DNA of 64,000 nucleotides from an uncultured Muribaculaceae bacterium. GTDB lineage: Bacteria > Bacteroidota > Bacteroidia > Bacteroidales > Muribaculaceae. Shown here one piece after another: positions 32,848 through 41,908 of this stretch. The translations under genes and the position numbers were made by a program. Positions within the stretch are counted from its first letter, which is position 1; every line of letters begins with the position of its first letter. The notes below the pieces were generated by a model that made no database searches, was not told the DNA's origin, and saw only the letters and a program-made list of their open reading frames with translations. The DNA is taken from NCBI GenBank assembly GCA_958436175.1, contig CAUBJF010000002.1, positions 186,001-250,000 of the forward strand. Direction: 5' to 3'.

Positions 32848-32910
32848 TTAGCATCAAAAAAAGTGGTATTGGTCTTTCACCAGCATATTTCCTATCCTTA
32901 ATATTATAAT

Positions 32911-35100
32911 ATGTCTACATCCTTGCGTTTCAAAATGGTAGCTGAGGCTTTCGACCGCAAAGCGGTTCCAGTCGACATCCCTACCGAACGACCAGAAGAT
33001 TACTACGGCAAGCTCGTCTTCAACCGTAGTACGATGTTCAAGTATCTGCCCCTGCATACTTACGAGGCTCTAATCCATGCAATCGAGAACAAAGAACCAA
33101 TCTCCAGAGAACTCGCCGACAGCATAGCCGACGGAATGCGTCGATGGGCTGTCGACAACGGAGCGAGACACTATACGCACTGGTTCCATCCCTTGACCGA
33201 CGGCACTGCGGAGAAACATGACTCGTTCATCGAACACGACGGTAAAGGCGGTGTTATCGAAGAATTTTCCGGAAAACTACTCGTCCAGCAGGAACCGGAT
33301 GCTTCAAGCTTCCCAAACGGCGGCATCCGCAACACCTTTGAAGCACGAGGATATTCGGCATGGGATATTTCCTCGCCAGCATTCATACTGAACCGCACTC
33401 TATGTATCCCGACTATCTTCATTTCTTACACAGGCGAATCTCTCGACTATAAAACGCCACTTCTTCGAGCTCTCAACAGCGTCGACCGTACCGCAACGGC
33501 CATCGCACGCTACTTCGATCCTGAAGTAAAACATGTCAAGTCGTACCTTGGGTGGGAGCAGGAATACTTCCTGGTTGATGAAAGTCTCTACAGCGCCCGT
33601 CCGGACCTTGTAATGACAGGACGTACGCTCATGGGTCATGAAAGCCCAAAGAACCAGCAGCTCGAAGACCACTACTTCGGTGCTATCCCCTCGCGTGTGG
33701 AGGCATTCATGCTCGAACTCGAGATACGTTGCCACGAACTCGGCATTCCTGTGAAGACCCGTCATAATGAGGTTGCGCCCAACCAGTTCGAATGTGCCCC
33801 TATCTTTGAAGAGACCAATCTCGCCAACGACCACAACTTGCTCCTCATGTCTGTGATGAACGAAGTCGCTCGTAAGCATAACTTCCGCGTGCTTCTTCAT
33901 GAAAAACCTTTCGCCGGTGTCAACGGTTCCGGCAAGCACAATAACTGGAGCCTGGGCACAGACAAAGGCAAAATACTCTTCTCACCGGGCAAGACACTGA
34001 AGGACAATCTCCAGTTCATAACCTTCGTCACCAACGTAATGGCCGCCGTCTACCGGCATAATGGTCTTATCAAAGCGTCCATCATGTCGGCCACTAACGC
34101 ACACCGTCTCGGTGCCAATGAAGCGCCACCTGCCATCATATCCATCTTCACCGGCAGTCAGCTTTCAAAAGCCCTCGATATGCTGATGAATACAGAGGGA
34201 ATCGACTTCTCAGCCCTCAAAGCCAAAGAGGAATTCTCCATCGGCCTTTCCCAGATTCCCGAAATCCTCATCGACAATACGGACCGCAACCGCACATCGC
34301 CTTTCGCATTCACTGGCAACAGATTCGAATTCAGGGCTGTCGGCTCATCCGCTAACTGTGCTTCAGCCATGATAGCCCTCAACGCCGCCGTTGCCGACCA
34401 GCTCGACGACTTCCACAAAAAGATTGAGGCACGCCTCGCTAAAGGTGAAGACCTTACCAACGCTCTACTTGCAGAAATACGAGTTCTCATCAACCTTTCG
34501 AAAGATATCCACTTCGACGGAAATGGTTATAGCGACGAATGGAAAGAAGAGGCGGCTCGTCGAGGTCTTGACTGCGAGACATCAGCTCCCAAAATTTTCG
34601 ACGCATATCTCAAACCTTCATCGGTGGAGATGTTCACCCGCACAGGTGTGTTCACCCCTATAGAACTTGAGGCGCGCAACGAAGTGAAGTGGGAGATGTA
34701 CACAAAAAAAATCCAGATTGAAGCCCGTGTTCTCGGCGACCTGGCGCTGAATCATATCATACCGGTTGCTACGCGCTACCAGTCCATGCTCATCGATAAT
34801 GCTACTAAATTACAAAGCCTTTTCGGCGAACGCGGTCTCGAAGTCGCAGCTTCGAATCTCGACGCTATCGAAAAGATCTCCCGACACATAGCAGCTATAC
34901 GAGCATCGGAAAGCGAAATGCGTCATGCACGCAAAGCAGCAAATGCTATTACCAACGAACGCGAGAAAGCTATCGCATATCACGACACCGTGGCCCCCTG
35001 CATGGACACCATACGCTACAATATCGACAAGCTCGAGCTTATGGTCGACAACGAAATGTGGCCTCTGCCAAAATACCGCGAGCTCCTCTTCATACGCTAA
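32911..35100 (+). CDS. glnN: Glutamine synthetase type III
   Basis: Assimilates ammonium into glutamine. The 729-residue length and the N-terminal insertion mark the GSIII family of Bacteroidetes. Active-site segments seen are LGWEQEYFLVD near residue 215, KTRHNEVAPNQFE near 290, GVNGSGKHNNWSLG near 340 (ATP and glutamate binding), and a later NRTSPFAFTGNRFEFR near 450. It is expressed from the promoter at 32612-32643 through a long leader. The following PurF-like gene starts inside its stop codon (TAATG), coupling glutamine supply and use. Confidence 0.96.
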   Translation: MSTSLRFKMVAEAFDRKAVPVDIPTERPEDYYGKLVFNRSTMFKYLPLHTYEALIHAIENKEPISRELADSIADGMRRWAVDNGARHYTHWFHPLTDGTAEKHDSFIEHDGKGGVIEEFSGKLLVQQEPDASSFPNGGIRNTFEARGYSAWDISSPAFILNRTLCIPTIFISYTGESLDYKTPLLRALNSVDRTATAIARYFDPEVKHVKSYLGWEQEYFLVDESLYSARPDLVMTGRTLMGHESPKNQQLEDHYFGAIPSRVEAFMLELEIRCHELGIPVKTRHNEVAPNQFECAPIFEETNLANDHNLLLMSVMNEVARKHNFRVLLHEKPFAGVNGSGKHNNWSLGTDKGKILFSPGKTLKDNLQFITFVTNVMAAVYRHNGLIKASIMSATNAHRLGANEAPPAIISIFTGSQLSKALDMLMNTEGIDFSALKAKEEFSIGLSQIPEILIDNTDRNRTSPFAFTGNRFEFRAVGSSANCASAMIALNAAVADQLDDFHKKIEARLAKGEDLTNALLAEIRVLINLSKDIHFDGNGYSDEWKEEAARRGLDCETSAPKIFDAYLKPSSVEMFTRTGVFTPIELEARNEVKWEMYTKKIQIEARVLGDLALNHIIPVATRYQSMLIDNATKLQSLFGERGLEVAASNLDAIEKISRHIAAIRASESEMRHARKAANAITNEREKAIAYHDTVAPCMDTIRYNIDKLELMVDNEMWPLPKYRELLFIR

Positions 35101-36989
35101 TGGAACAACTAAAACATGAATGCGGCATTGCGATGATTCGTCTTCGCAAGCCGCTTTCATATTTCAAGAAAAAGTACGGTTCGTATACCTATGCTCTCGA
35201 CCGGCTCTATCTTCTGATGGAAAAGCAGCACAACCGCGGACAGGAAGCTGCAGGTATAGGAGTAGTCAAGCTGGAATGTCAAGCAGGTAAAGAATATGTC
35301 TTTCGCGAAAGAGCTTTAGGCACAGGCGCAATCGACGAGATCTTTGCCGCTGTCGGAGCCCGTATACCCCGAAACATCAACAGCATGGATCCGGAGGAAG
35401 TCGTCGAGAATATTCCCTTCCTCGGTGACATTTACCTTGGTCATCTTCGATACAGCACGACAGGCCGAAGCGGGATGGAATATACCCATCCTTTCCTTAG
35501 GCGCAACAACTGGCGTTCGCGTGCACTGATGCTGTGCGGTAACTTCAACATGACGAATGTCGACGAGATATTCCGGCAGATAGTGGCCTCCGGTCAGCAT
35601 CCTCGAATCTATAGCGATACCGTGCTGTTGCTTGAACAGATCGGTAATGCTCTCGACAAGGAATGTCACAGGGTTTACCGGAAATACCGCGACACGGTTG
35701 AAGACCCGGAACTCGAACACCGCATTGAGAACGAACTCGATCTTGGCCGAGTCCTTGAAGCATCGGCCGGAATATGGGATGGAGGATATGCAATATGCGG
35801 TGTCAACGGTTCCGGTTCCTCTTTCGTGATACGCGACCCACGAGGCATTCGACCTGTTTTCTATTATTACGACGAAGAAATAGTCGTAGTAGCTTCCGAG
35901 CGGCCTGTGATACAGACTGTCTTCAACGTACCGATAGAAGAAGTAACCGAACTCGGACCAGGCTGCGCCCTGCTGATGAAACCTGATGCCTCTGTGGAGA
36001 TCCGGCGTATACTTCCTGAACTTGCCAACGAACGCTGTTCCTTCGAAAGGATTTACTTTTCAAGAGGAAGTGATGCCGATATTTACAAAGAACGGAAAAG
36101 ACTCGGAGCGAATATCGTCGCTGCCCTGTTGGATTTAGTTGACGAAGACTTCGACAATACAGTGTTCTCATTCATCCCCAATACGGCAGAAGTGGCTTTT
36201 CTTGGCATGATAGAAGAACTCAACCGAAGGCTTGACCGTGGTCGAAGGAATGAAATCTGGGAACTTTCGCAGAATGGACAACTAACGGAAGAGAAGCTGA
36301 CATCCGTTCTCAAGCGCAAGGTACGTGTTGAGAAAATAGCCATCAAAGACATAAAATTGCGAACATTTATTGCTGAAGGCAGTTCTCGAAATGACCTTGC
36401 AGCTCATGTCTATGATGTGACATACGGATGCGTAAAGACCGGGAGCGACAATCTTGTGGTAATCGACGATAGCATTGTACGGGGCACGACTCTGCGACAA
36501 AGCATACTTCGTATTCTCGACAGGCTAAAACCAAAGCGTATCATCGTCGTATCTTCATCTCCCCAGGTTAGATATCCGGACTATTACGGTATTGACATGC
36601 CCAGGCTCGACGAACTTGCTGCTTTCCGCGCATGCATTAGTCTCCTTGAAAGCACAGATAAAGCTGACCTTATCGACAAGGCGTATCAAAAAGCTATCTC
36701 AAACCTGTCGAAACCGGCCTCACAACAGGAAAATGTAGTTCAGAAATTATATGAACCTTTTACAGACGAAGAGATTGCACGGTGTATGGCCGATATGCTT
36801 ACACCTGAAGGGCTGAGTGCCAAAGTCGACATCCTATTCCAGAACCTTTCCGGTCTACACGATGCTGTTCCCTGTTCTCCTGGCGACTGGTATTTTTCTG
36901 GTAATTATCCGACTCCGGGTGGGAAAGCAATGGTGAATAAAGCTTTTATTGACTATTATCGTCGTAAAAACAATATTACCGACTTATAA
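35100..36989 (+). CDS. Long amidophosphoribosyltransferase-like protein (PurF paralogue)
   Basis: A 629-residue protein with an N-terminal class II glutamine amidotransferase domain (about 8-290) and a C-terminal phosphoribosyltransferase domain containing the PRPP loop VVIDDSIVRGTT near residue 460. The presumed nucleophile is Cys8 in MEQLKHECGI, so the first seven residues would be removed as a propeptide. It is about 130-160 residues longer than classical PurF, with an insert rich in charged residues and a long C-terminal tail. This long form occurs in other Bacteroidales; whether it is the main purine enzyme or a paralogue is unclear. The ATG at 35100 is chosen because it overlaps the preceding TAA. 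Confidence 0.85.
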   Translation: MEQLKHECGIAMIRLRKPLSYFKKKYGSYTYALDRLYLLMEKQHNRGQEAAGIGVVKLECQAGKEYVFRERALGTGAIDEIFAAVGARIPRNINSMDPEEVVENIPFLGDIYLGHLRYSTTGRSGMEYTHPFLRRNNWRSRALMLCGNFNMTNVDEIFRQIVASGQHPRIYSDTVLLLEQIGNALDKECHRVYRKYRDTVEDPELEHRIENELDLGRVLEASAGIWDGGYAICGVNGSGSSFVIRDPRGIRPVFYYYDEEIVVVASERPVIQTVFNVPIEEVTELGPGCALLMKPDASVEIRRILPELANERCSFERIYFSRGSDADIYKERKRLGANIVAALLDLVDEDFDNTVFSFIPNTAEVAFLGMIEELNRRLDRGRRNEIWELSQNGQLTEEKLTSVLKRKVRVEKIAIKDIKLRTFIAEGSSRNDLAAHVYDVTYGCVKTGSDNLVVIDDSIVRGTTLRQSILRILDRLKPKRIIVVSSSPQVRYPDYYGIDMPRLDELAAFRACISLLESTDKADLIDKAYQKAISNLSKPASQQENVVQKLYEPFTDEEIARCMADMLTPEGLSAKVDILFQNLSGLHDAVPCSPGDWYFSGNYPTPGGKAMVNKAFIDYYRRKNNITDL

Positions 36990-37004
36990 ACTGCCGACCG
37001 ACTA

Positions 37005-37052
37005 TGAAGACGGACAGAATTCCGCTACCGGGATTCTGCCCGTCTGTTTTTT
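37005..37052 (+). terminator. Intrinsic terminator after the PurF-like gene
   Basis: GACGGACAGAAT (37009-37020) pairs with ATTCTGCCCGTC (37033-37044) with one mismatch, extended by CC/GG, and followed by TGTTTTTTG. This is the clearest intrinsic terminator of the window, at the only convergent junction with spare sequence. Confidence 0.85.
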
Positions 37053-37063
37053 GAATGCCTGTA

Positions 37064-37687
37064 TCAGCGATTTCTGTACTGAGGAAGGACAGGTACTGGG
37101 AATTTCGAGAAAAGGGTGCTCACGGCCTCTGCTATTCCTTTAAGGTCTCGGAACTGAGACTGCCCGTTTTCCAGGATCGTCGCCACAGATGCTGAGTACA
37201 ACGGTGTCTTGGTATTAATATTTACAAAGTCCATCGTTAGTACTCCTTCCTTATATATACCAGTTATAACCTGCGCATTGGCATAGTAATTCTGCCAATA
37301 AAGGCTGCGTGGATAAATGAAATAGGGATAGTATCCATTGAAATATGGTCCGGCATAAGGCGTATAGCCAGGCGGGAGGGCAGGCTCCGTCTCTATTTCC
37401 TTATGCACCGTCAGGCCGATGTTTATCAATAGCGGCGATTCAGGATCTTCTCGGAAACCTCGGTCGACCATCTGCTCGCGTATGGCTGCGGCAATGTTAT
37501 AATATGTGACCATCTCCATACCTGGTGGAAGATGATAAGATTCGGCAGGAGTAATGATTCGGAACGTGGAATAGTTAGCAAGGTCAGCATCATTGTAAGT
37601 CTCGCTGTTGACCAATGAAAACGGACTGCAAGAAGCCACGACGAATGCAATTACAGCAGCTAAAACAGATGGCAGGAATCCTTTCAT
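37064..37687 (-). CDS. DUF4136-type lipoprotein
   Basis: A 207-residue protein with a signal peptide and lipobox (FVVASC, Cys20), followed by a DUF4136-like fold: an N-terminal beta-strand region with TFRIITP, then DRGF after a helix, and a Tyr/Pro-rich loop (PPGYTPYAGPYFNGYYPYF). Such proteins are common envelope lipoproteins of Bacteroidetes with no known activity. It stands alone, convergent with the PurF-like gene. Confidence 0.75.
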   Translation of the reverse strand: MKGFLPSVLAAVIAFVVASCSPFSLVNSETYNDADLANYSTFRIITPAESYHLPPGMEMVTYYNIAAAIREQMVDRGFREDPESPLLINIGLTVHKEIETEPALPPGYTPYAGPYFNGYYPYFIYPRSLYWQNYYANAQVITGIYKEGVLTMDFVNINTKTPLYSASVATILENGQSQFRDLKGIAEAVSTLFSKFPVPVLPQYRNR

Positions 37688-37806
37688 AGCGGTAGAGTGT
37701 TGTTAAATTATTATAATATTATAGATAGAACGTTCCTAAATCCGTAATGTTCGGCTTTTGAACTGCTCTTTTATCTTATCGTATATGAATTATTGATGAT
37801 TTTTTG

Positions 37807-37814
37807 TATCTTTG
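37807..37814 (+). promoter_or_regulatory. -7 element upstream of the small gene before aguA
   Basis: TATCTTTG at 37807-37814 lies 27 bases before the ATG at 37842. It also shows that an in-frame upstream codon at 37812 cannot be the start. No -33 TTTG is at the standard distance. Confidence 0.55.
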
Positions 37815-37841
37815 AAGTACCAAATAAAACGTGTATTAACA

Positions 37842-38081
37842 ATGGAAGAACTGGAGGACTACTTCGTCTCTATAATAGACCAAAGCTCAAGTGCCGATAT
37901 GGCGGAAGCTGAGTTTCGACGTTCCCTGGTAGACGACGAAAATCTGCGTAGACGGTATAAGGCTTATTGTAAAGAAATCGGGACCTCAGAAAAGAATGGT
38001 TTCATGGATTTCTGTGAGGAATATCTGAGCGGAAGAAACGAGATGTGGAACAGTCTTGACGATTACGACAACCACGAATGA
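37842..38081 (+). CDS. Small acidic conserved hypothetical protein
   Basis: A 79-residue, acidic, probably helical protein (MEELEDYFVSIIDQ at the start, DSLDDYDNHE-like end) with no signal peptide. Its stop overlaps the aguA start by four bases, so it is cotranscribed with putrescine synthesis genes. I do not recognise the family. It may be a small regulator or structural protein, but the sequence does not say. Confidence 0.7.
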   Translation: MEELEDYFVSIIDQSSSADMAEAEFRRSLVDDENLRRRYKAYCKEIGTSEKNGFMDFCEEYLSGRNEMWNSLDDYDNHE

Positions 38082-39124
38082 GCAGAACATCACTAAGGCT
38101 ACCGGCGGAATGGGAACCGTCTGAGGCTGTCCTTCTTGCTTGGCCGCAAAGCGACAGTGACTGGGACTATATTCTCGACGAGGTCCGGGCTACTTATATT
38201 GAAATCATCAGCGCTATCTCCGACCATGCGAAAGTAATTATCATCGGACAGGAACTTCCCGATATAGAATCCATGCCTGAAAGCTGTCGCCGAGATAATA
38301 TTATTCTGGCCGATATATCTATAAACGATACATGGACACGCGATTACGGTCCAATAACATGCTATGATGGAGATGGAGATCCAGTATTCAACGATTTCTG
38401 TTTCAATGGATGGGGTTTGAAATTTGCGGCAGACCGAGACAATCTTGCAACATCGGCACTCTATGAATCTCAGCTTGAAGGCTGGCTGCACCGTTATCCT
38501 TCGTTCGTCCTTGAGGGAGGCTCCATAGATACAGACGGCAACGGCACTCTCCTTACCACTGAAAGCTGCCTCCTTTCCGTCAACCGTAATGAGGCATACA
38601 CCAGGGATGATATTGAAGGCATTCTCTCTCAGGCCATCGGAGCCAGGAAAGTGCTATGGCTCAAAAACGGTCATCTTGCCGGTGATGACACTGACGGACA
38701 TATCGACACCCTTGCAAGGATAGTACCCCCTGGTGATATCATTCTCTATACGGGTTGTAGTGATCCTGACGACGAACATTACGAGTCCTTGCAGGCTATG
38801 AAGGAAGAATTGAGCAAGTTCACTACTCTTGCCGGGACACCATTCCATCTACTCGAACTTCCCCTCCCCGATCCTGTCTATGATCCTGACGACGGACATC
38901 GACTCCCGGCTACTTATGCTAATTTTCTTATTGTCAACGGCGCTGTCATACTCCCGGTTTATGGACAGCCCATGAAAGACATGATGGCGGTTAAAATCAT
39001 TCAGGCAGCTATGCCCGAGTATGAAATTGTTACTGTCGACTGCTCTGTTTTAATACGCCAGCATGGTTCACTCCATTGTGCCACTATGCAACTACCTCTA
39101 AATTCACTTAAACAAGATGAATAA
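38078..39124 (+). CDS. aguA: Agmatine deiminase
   Basis: Converts agmatine to N-carbamoylputrescine. A PAD-fold enzyme of 348 residues with TWTRDYGP, EGGSIDTDGNG, NGHLAGDDTDGHID and the C-terminal catalytic Cys in HGSLHCATMQ. The next gene, aguB, overlaps its end by eight bases and takes the product on to putrescine. Together they form the agmatine route of polyamine synthesis. Confidence 0.96.
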   Translation: MSRTSLRLPAEWEPSEAVLLAWPQSDSDWDYILDEVRATYIEIISAISDHAKVIIIGQELPDIESMPESCRRDNIILADISINDTWTRDYGPITCYDGDGDPVFNDFCFNGWGLKFAADRDNLATSALYESQLEGWLHRYPSFVLEGGSIDTDGNGTLLTTESCLLSVNRNEAYTRDDIEGILSQAIGARKVLWLKNGHLAGDDTDGHIDTLARIVPPGDIILYTGCSDPDDEHYESLQAMKEELSKFTTLAGTPFHLLELPLPDPVYDPDDGHRLPATYANFLIVNGAVILPVYGQPMKDMMAVKIIQAAMPEYEIVTVDCSVLIRQHGSLHCATMQLPLNSLKQDE

Positions 39125-40004
39125 TATACTCCGAGTCGGAATTATACAGCAGGCTAACACATCCGATATCATCGACAACCGCCGACGCATAGCTGAAAAA
39201 ATAAAGGATCTTGCTGAAAAAGGGGCCAGACTCATTATAAACCAAGAACTTCACGACAGTCTCTATTTCTGCCAGACTGAACATGTGGATCACTGTTCTA
39301 TCGCTGAACCTATACCCGGTCCGGCAAGCGAATTCTATTCCGAACTTGCGCGAAAACACAGCGTTGTTATAGTCAGTTCTCTGTTCGAACGCCGTGCTCC
39401 TGGTTTATATCATAACACGGCAGTAGTTTTCGATGCAGACGGCTCTATCGCCGGTAAATATCGCAAAATGCACATACCCGACGACCCGGCATATTATGAA
39501 AAATTCTATTTCACTCCAGGCGACTTAGGATTTCACCCGATTGACACAAGCATAGGTCGTCTCGGTGTGCTGGTATGTTGGGATCAATGGTATCCAGAAG
39601 CGGCGCGTCTCATGGCACTCGCCGGAGCCGAAATATTGATATATCCCACAGCAATAGGATGGGAAAGCACAGACCATCACCACGAAAAAGCCCGTCAGAG
39701 AGAAGCCTGGATTACCGTACAGCGCGGCCATGCGATAGCCAATGGTCTCCCTGTCGTGAGCGTCAACCGGGTAGGCCTTGAGGAGGATCCCTCGTCAGCA
39801 ACTAACGGCATTCTTTTCTGGGGCTCGAGCTTTGTCACAGGCCCACAGGGTGAATTCCTCTATCAGGCACCGGAAGATACAGAAGCCGAAGCTGTGGTCG
39901 ATATCGACATGGCAAGGTCTGAACAAGTTCGCAGATGGTGGCCATTTCTGCGGGACCGGCGTATAGATTACTACGGAGACCTCACGAAACGTTACATCGA
40001 TTAA
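39117..40004 (+). CDS. aguB: N-carbamoylputrescine amidase
   Basis: Hydrolyses N-carbamoylputrescine to putrescine, CO2 and ammonia. A nitrilase-family protein of 295 residues with the triad Glu in NQELHDS, Lys in YRKMHIPDDP and Cys in LVCWDQWYPE. The DQWYPEAAR and GWESTDHH segments are typical of this subfamily. It ends one base before the end of the convergent tatD gene. Confidence 0.96.
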   Translation: MNNILRVGIIQQANTSDIIDNRRRIAEKIKDLAEKGARLIINQELHDSLYFCQTEHVDHCSIAEPIPGPASEFYSELARKHSVVIVSSLFERRAPGLYHNTAVVFDADGSIAGKYRKMHIPDDPAYYEKFYFTPGDLGFHPIDTSIGRLGVLVCWDQWYPEAARLMALAGAEILIYPTAIGWESTDHHHEKARQREAWITVQRGHAIANGLPVVSVNRVGLEEDPSSATNGILFWGSSFVTGPQGEFLYQAPEDTEAEAVVDIDMARSEQVRRWWPFLRDRRIDYYGDLTKRYID

Positions 40005-40805
40005 TCATATTCCCGAGAAAAGATTCGAGGCATTTGCCATAATTTGTTTGGCAAGTGTCTCTTCTTTTGTAGCCAGAGACTTTGCCATAGCTGCTACAAC
40101 CAAAGGTATACGGCTACTCTCATTTCTTTTTCCACGGAAAGGTACAGGTGAAAGATAGGGAGAGTCTGTTTCCGAAAGCAAACGGTCGGCACCAATGACA
40201 GGTAGGACTGAAGGCAACGTCGATTTCTTGAATGTCACTATTCCGTTGATTCCAAAATAATAGTCCCCGACACGCCGTATTGCCTCTACATCCTCAACAG
40301 AGCCTCCGAAACTATGGAACACGGCTCGGATGCCAGCATGACCTTTGAGGACTTCAAGAGTCTGCGGAAGTGCTTCGCGACAATGTATGATCAACGGAAG
40401 AGCCCTCTCTTCCGCGACGGATACCTGACGGTCGAATACTTCCATCTGTTCTTTCTCAAAGGACTTATCCCAGTATAAGTCCATCCCAATCTCACCTATA
40501 GCAATGTATCTTACATCCGACTTCAATTCGTCTATAATAACTGAAAGGTCTTCTTTCCAAGAAGCATAGACTTCAGTTGGATGTAAGCCCATTGCCATAC
40601 GTGTAGATTCAGGGAATAGAGCATGAAGCTTTTTCATGGGCTCAATTGTCGAACAGTCGACATTCGGAAATATCATCATGTCGACACCTGCATCGATAGC
40701 CCTGCGGACTGTTTCCGACTGACCTTCGGAGGAATTGTCTGCCTGCCCCTCTATGTTAAACTCAGGCATATAGATATGCGTGTGAGTATCTATGAAACCT
40801 TGCAT
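40005..40805 (-). CDS. TatD-family metal-dependent hydrolase
   Basis: A TIM-barrel hydrolase with the metal motif IDTHTHIY (His8 and His10), GEIGMDLYWD, IIHCREA, a VFHSFGG segment and a SETDSPYLSP end. E. coli TatD is a 3'-5' DNase acting on damaged DNA; other members may act on D-amino-acid tRNA or small substrates. The ATG at 40805 is chosen over a TTG at 40850 that would overlap the prenyl synthase gene. It follows that gene at four bases. Confidence 0.9.
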   Translation of the reverse strand: MQGFIDTHTHIYMPEFNIEGQADNSSEGQSETVRRAIDAGVDMMIFPNVDCSTIEPMKKLHALFPESTRMAMGLHPTEVYASWKEDLSVIIDELKSDVRYIAIGEIGMDLYWDKSFEKEQMEVFDRQVSVAEERALPLIIHCREALPQTLEVLKGHAGIRAVFHSFGGSVEDVEAIRRVGDYYFGINGIVTFKKSTLPSVLPVIGADRLLSETDSPYLSPVPFRGKRNESSRIPLVVAAMAKSLATKEETLAKQIMANASNLFSGI

Positions 40806-40809
40806 GAGC

Positions 40810-41778
40810 TTATTTATGTCTTGTGGATGCTTTGATAGCAAGATTTTCAAAGTACGTGTATGCTTCTTCAGGTATATGAATTCTCTTCAAAGCTTTAAGC
40901 GCGCGTTCCGAGTACTGCATGGCGAGCTGTTCACATTCGTCTCCCAATTTATATTGCCGGTAAAGACGACTTACCTGTTCGATGCGTTCTTCATTTTCAA
41001 GATCTTCAGCAAGGATGGATTCTATTTCTCCATCGGAGAGCTCCATCGCTTTGATGAGAAGCCATGTCTTCTTTCCGTTGATGATGTCACCGCCGATTGC
41101 TTTACCGAACACAGACGGATCACCGAAAGTGTCGAGCCAGTCGTCACGAAGCTGGAAAGCGATGCCGAGATTCAAGCCATATTCATACAGCGCAGTGCGC
41201 GTCTCTTTATCAGCACCGGCCAGAATTGCTCCTATCTCGGATGCACCTGCGAGCAAGACAGAAGTCTTCAGCTCAATCATTCGCATGTACTCTTGTACGG
41301 ATACATCGTCACGGTCCTCAAACTCCATGTCGAGCTGCTGACCCTGGTAGACACCCATGGCGATAGCATCGAAAGCCTCCACAAGAGGTCTTAAGACTTC
41401 GTTCTTACAGCGGACAAGCAGCTGCTGGGCCATTGTAAGCATCGTATCACCTGAAAGTATAGCGGAACTCTCTCCGAACGCACAATGGACGGAAGGCCGC
41501 CCTCGACGGACATCAGCATGATCCATAACGTCGTCGTGAAGCAATGTGAAGTTATGGAACATCTCAATGGCGAGGGCCTGATTGACAGCCTCTTCGGCGG
41601 GACGTCCCGAAAGAGCTGAATAAGTAGCCAGTACGAGCGTAGGCCGGATTCTTTTGCCGCCACTTTCGAGGGCGTAGCGTATAGGTTTATATAGACCGGG
41701 AGCTTCTGTCGGATAATTAAACTTTGCGATTGCCTTATTCGATATCTGGGAGAAATATTCTGTCGTAAATGTGTTCAT
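40810..41778 (-). CDS. Polyprenyl (trans-isoprenyl) diphosphate synthase
   Basis: Chain elongation of isoprenoid diphosphates from IPP and allylic primers. It has GGKRIRP near residue 38, the first Asp-rich motif LLHDDVMDHAD and the second LRDDWLDTFGD. The residues before the first motif (MFHNFT) suggest a short-to-medium product (C15-C20), but product length cannot be fixed by eye. The ATG at 41778 is used instead of a TTG at 41787. Led by a good promoter at 41804-41834. Confidence 0.92.
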   Translation of the reverse strand: MNTFTTEYFSQISNKAIAKFNYPTEAPGLYKPIRYALESGGKRIRPTLVLATYSALSGRPAEEAVNQALAIEMFHNFTLLHDDVMDHADVRRGRPSVHCAFGESSAILSGDTMLTMAQQLLVRCKNEVLRPLVEAFDAIAMGVYQGQQLDMEFEDRDDVSVQEYMRMIELKTSVLLAGASEIGAILAGADKETRTALYEYGLNLGIAFQLRDDWLDTFGDPSVFGKAIGGDIINGKKTWLLIKAMELSDGEIESILAEDLENEERIEQVSRLYRQYKLGDECEQLAMQYSERALKALKRIHIPEEAYTYFENLAIKASTRHK

Positions 41779-41803
41779 GTCTGTCAAAACTTGAAGGATA
41801 AGA

Positions 41804-41834
41804 CAAAATTAAGAAATTTGTCCCGTTCGGCAAA
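41804..41834 (-). promoter_or_regulatory. Promoter of the prenyl synthase-tatD unit
   Basis: Minus strand TTTG at 41831-41834, a 19-base spacer and TAATTTTG at 41804-41811; the leader to the ATG would be about 20 bases. Confidence 0.75.
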
Positions 41835-41908
41835 ATAGTTTCTCTTCAATACAATTTGTCCGGGATGAGGAGGGTTAACGGAATAATGCCTACCTTTGTA
41901 TCCGGAAA

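Noticed and set aside
41891..41898. A two-element promoter for the MATE gene
   Set aside because: The nearest TTTG upstream is about 32 bases from the -7 match, too far for the usual 19-21, so only the -7 match is noted as a finding.
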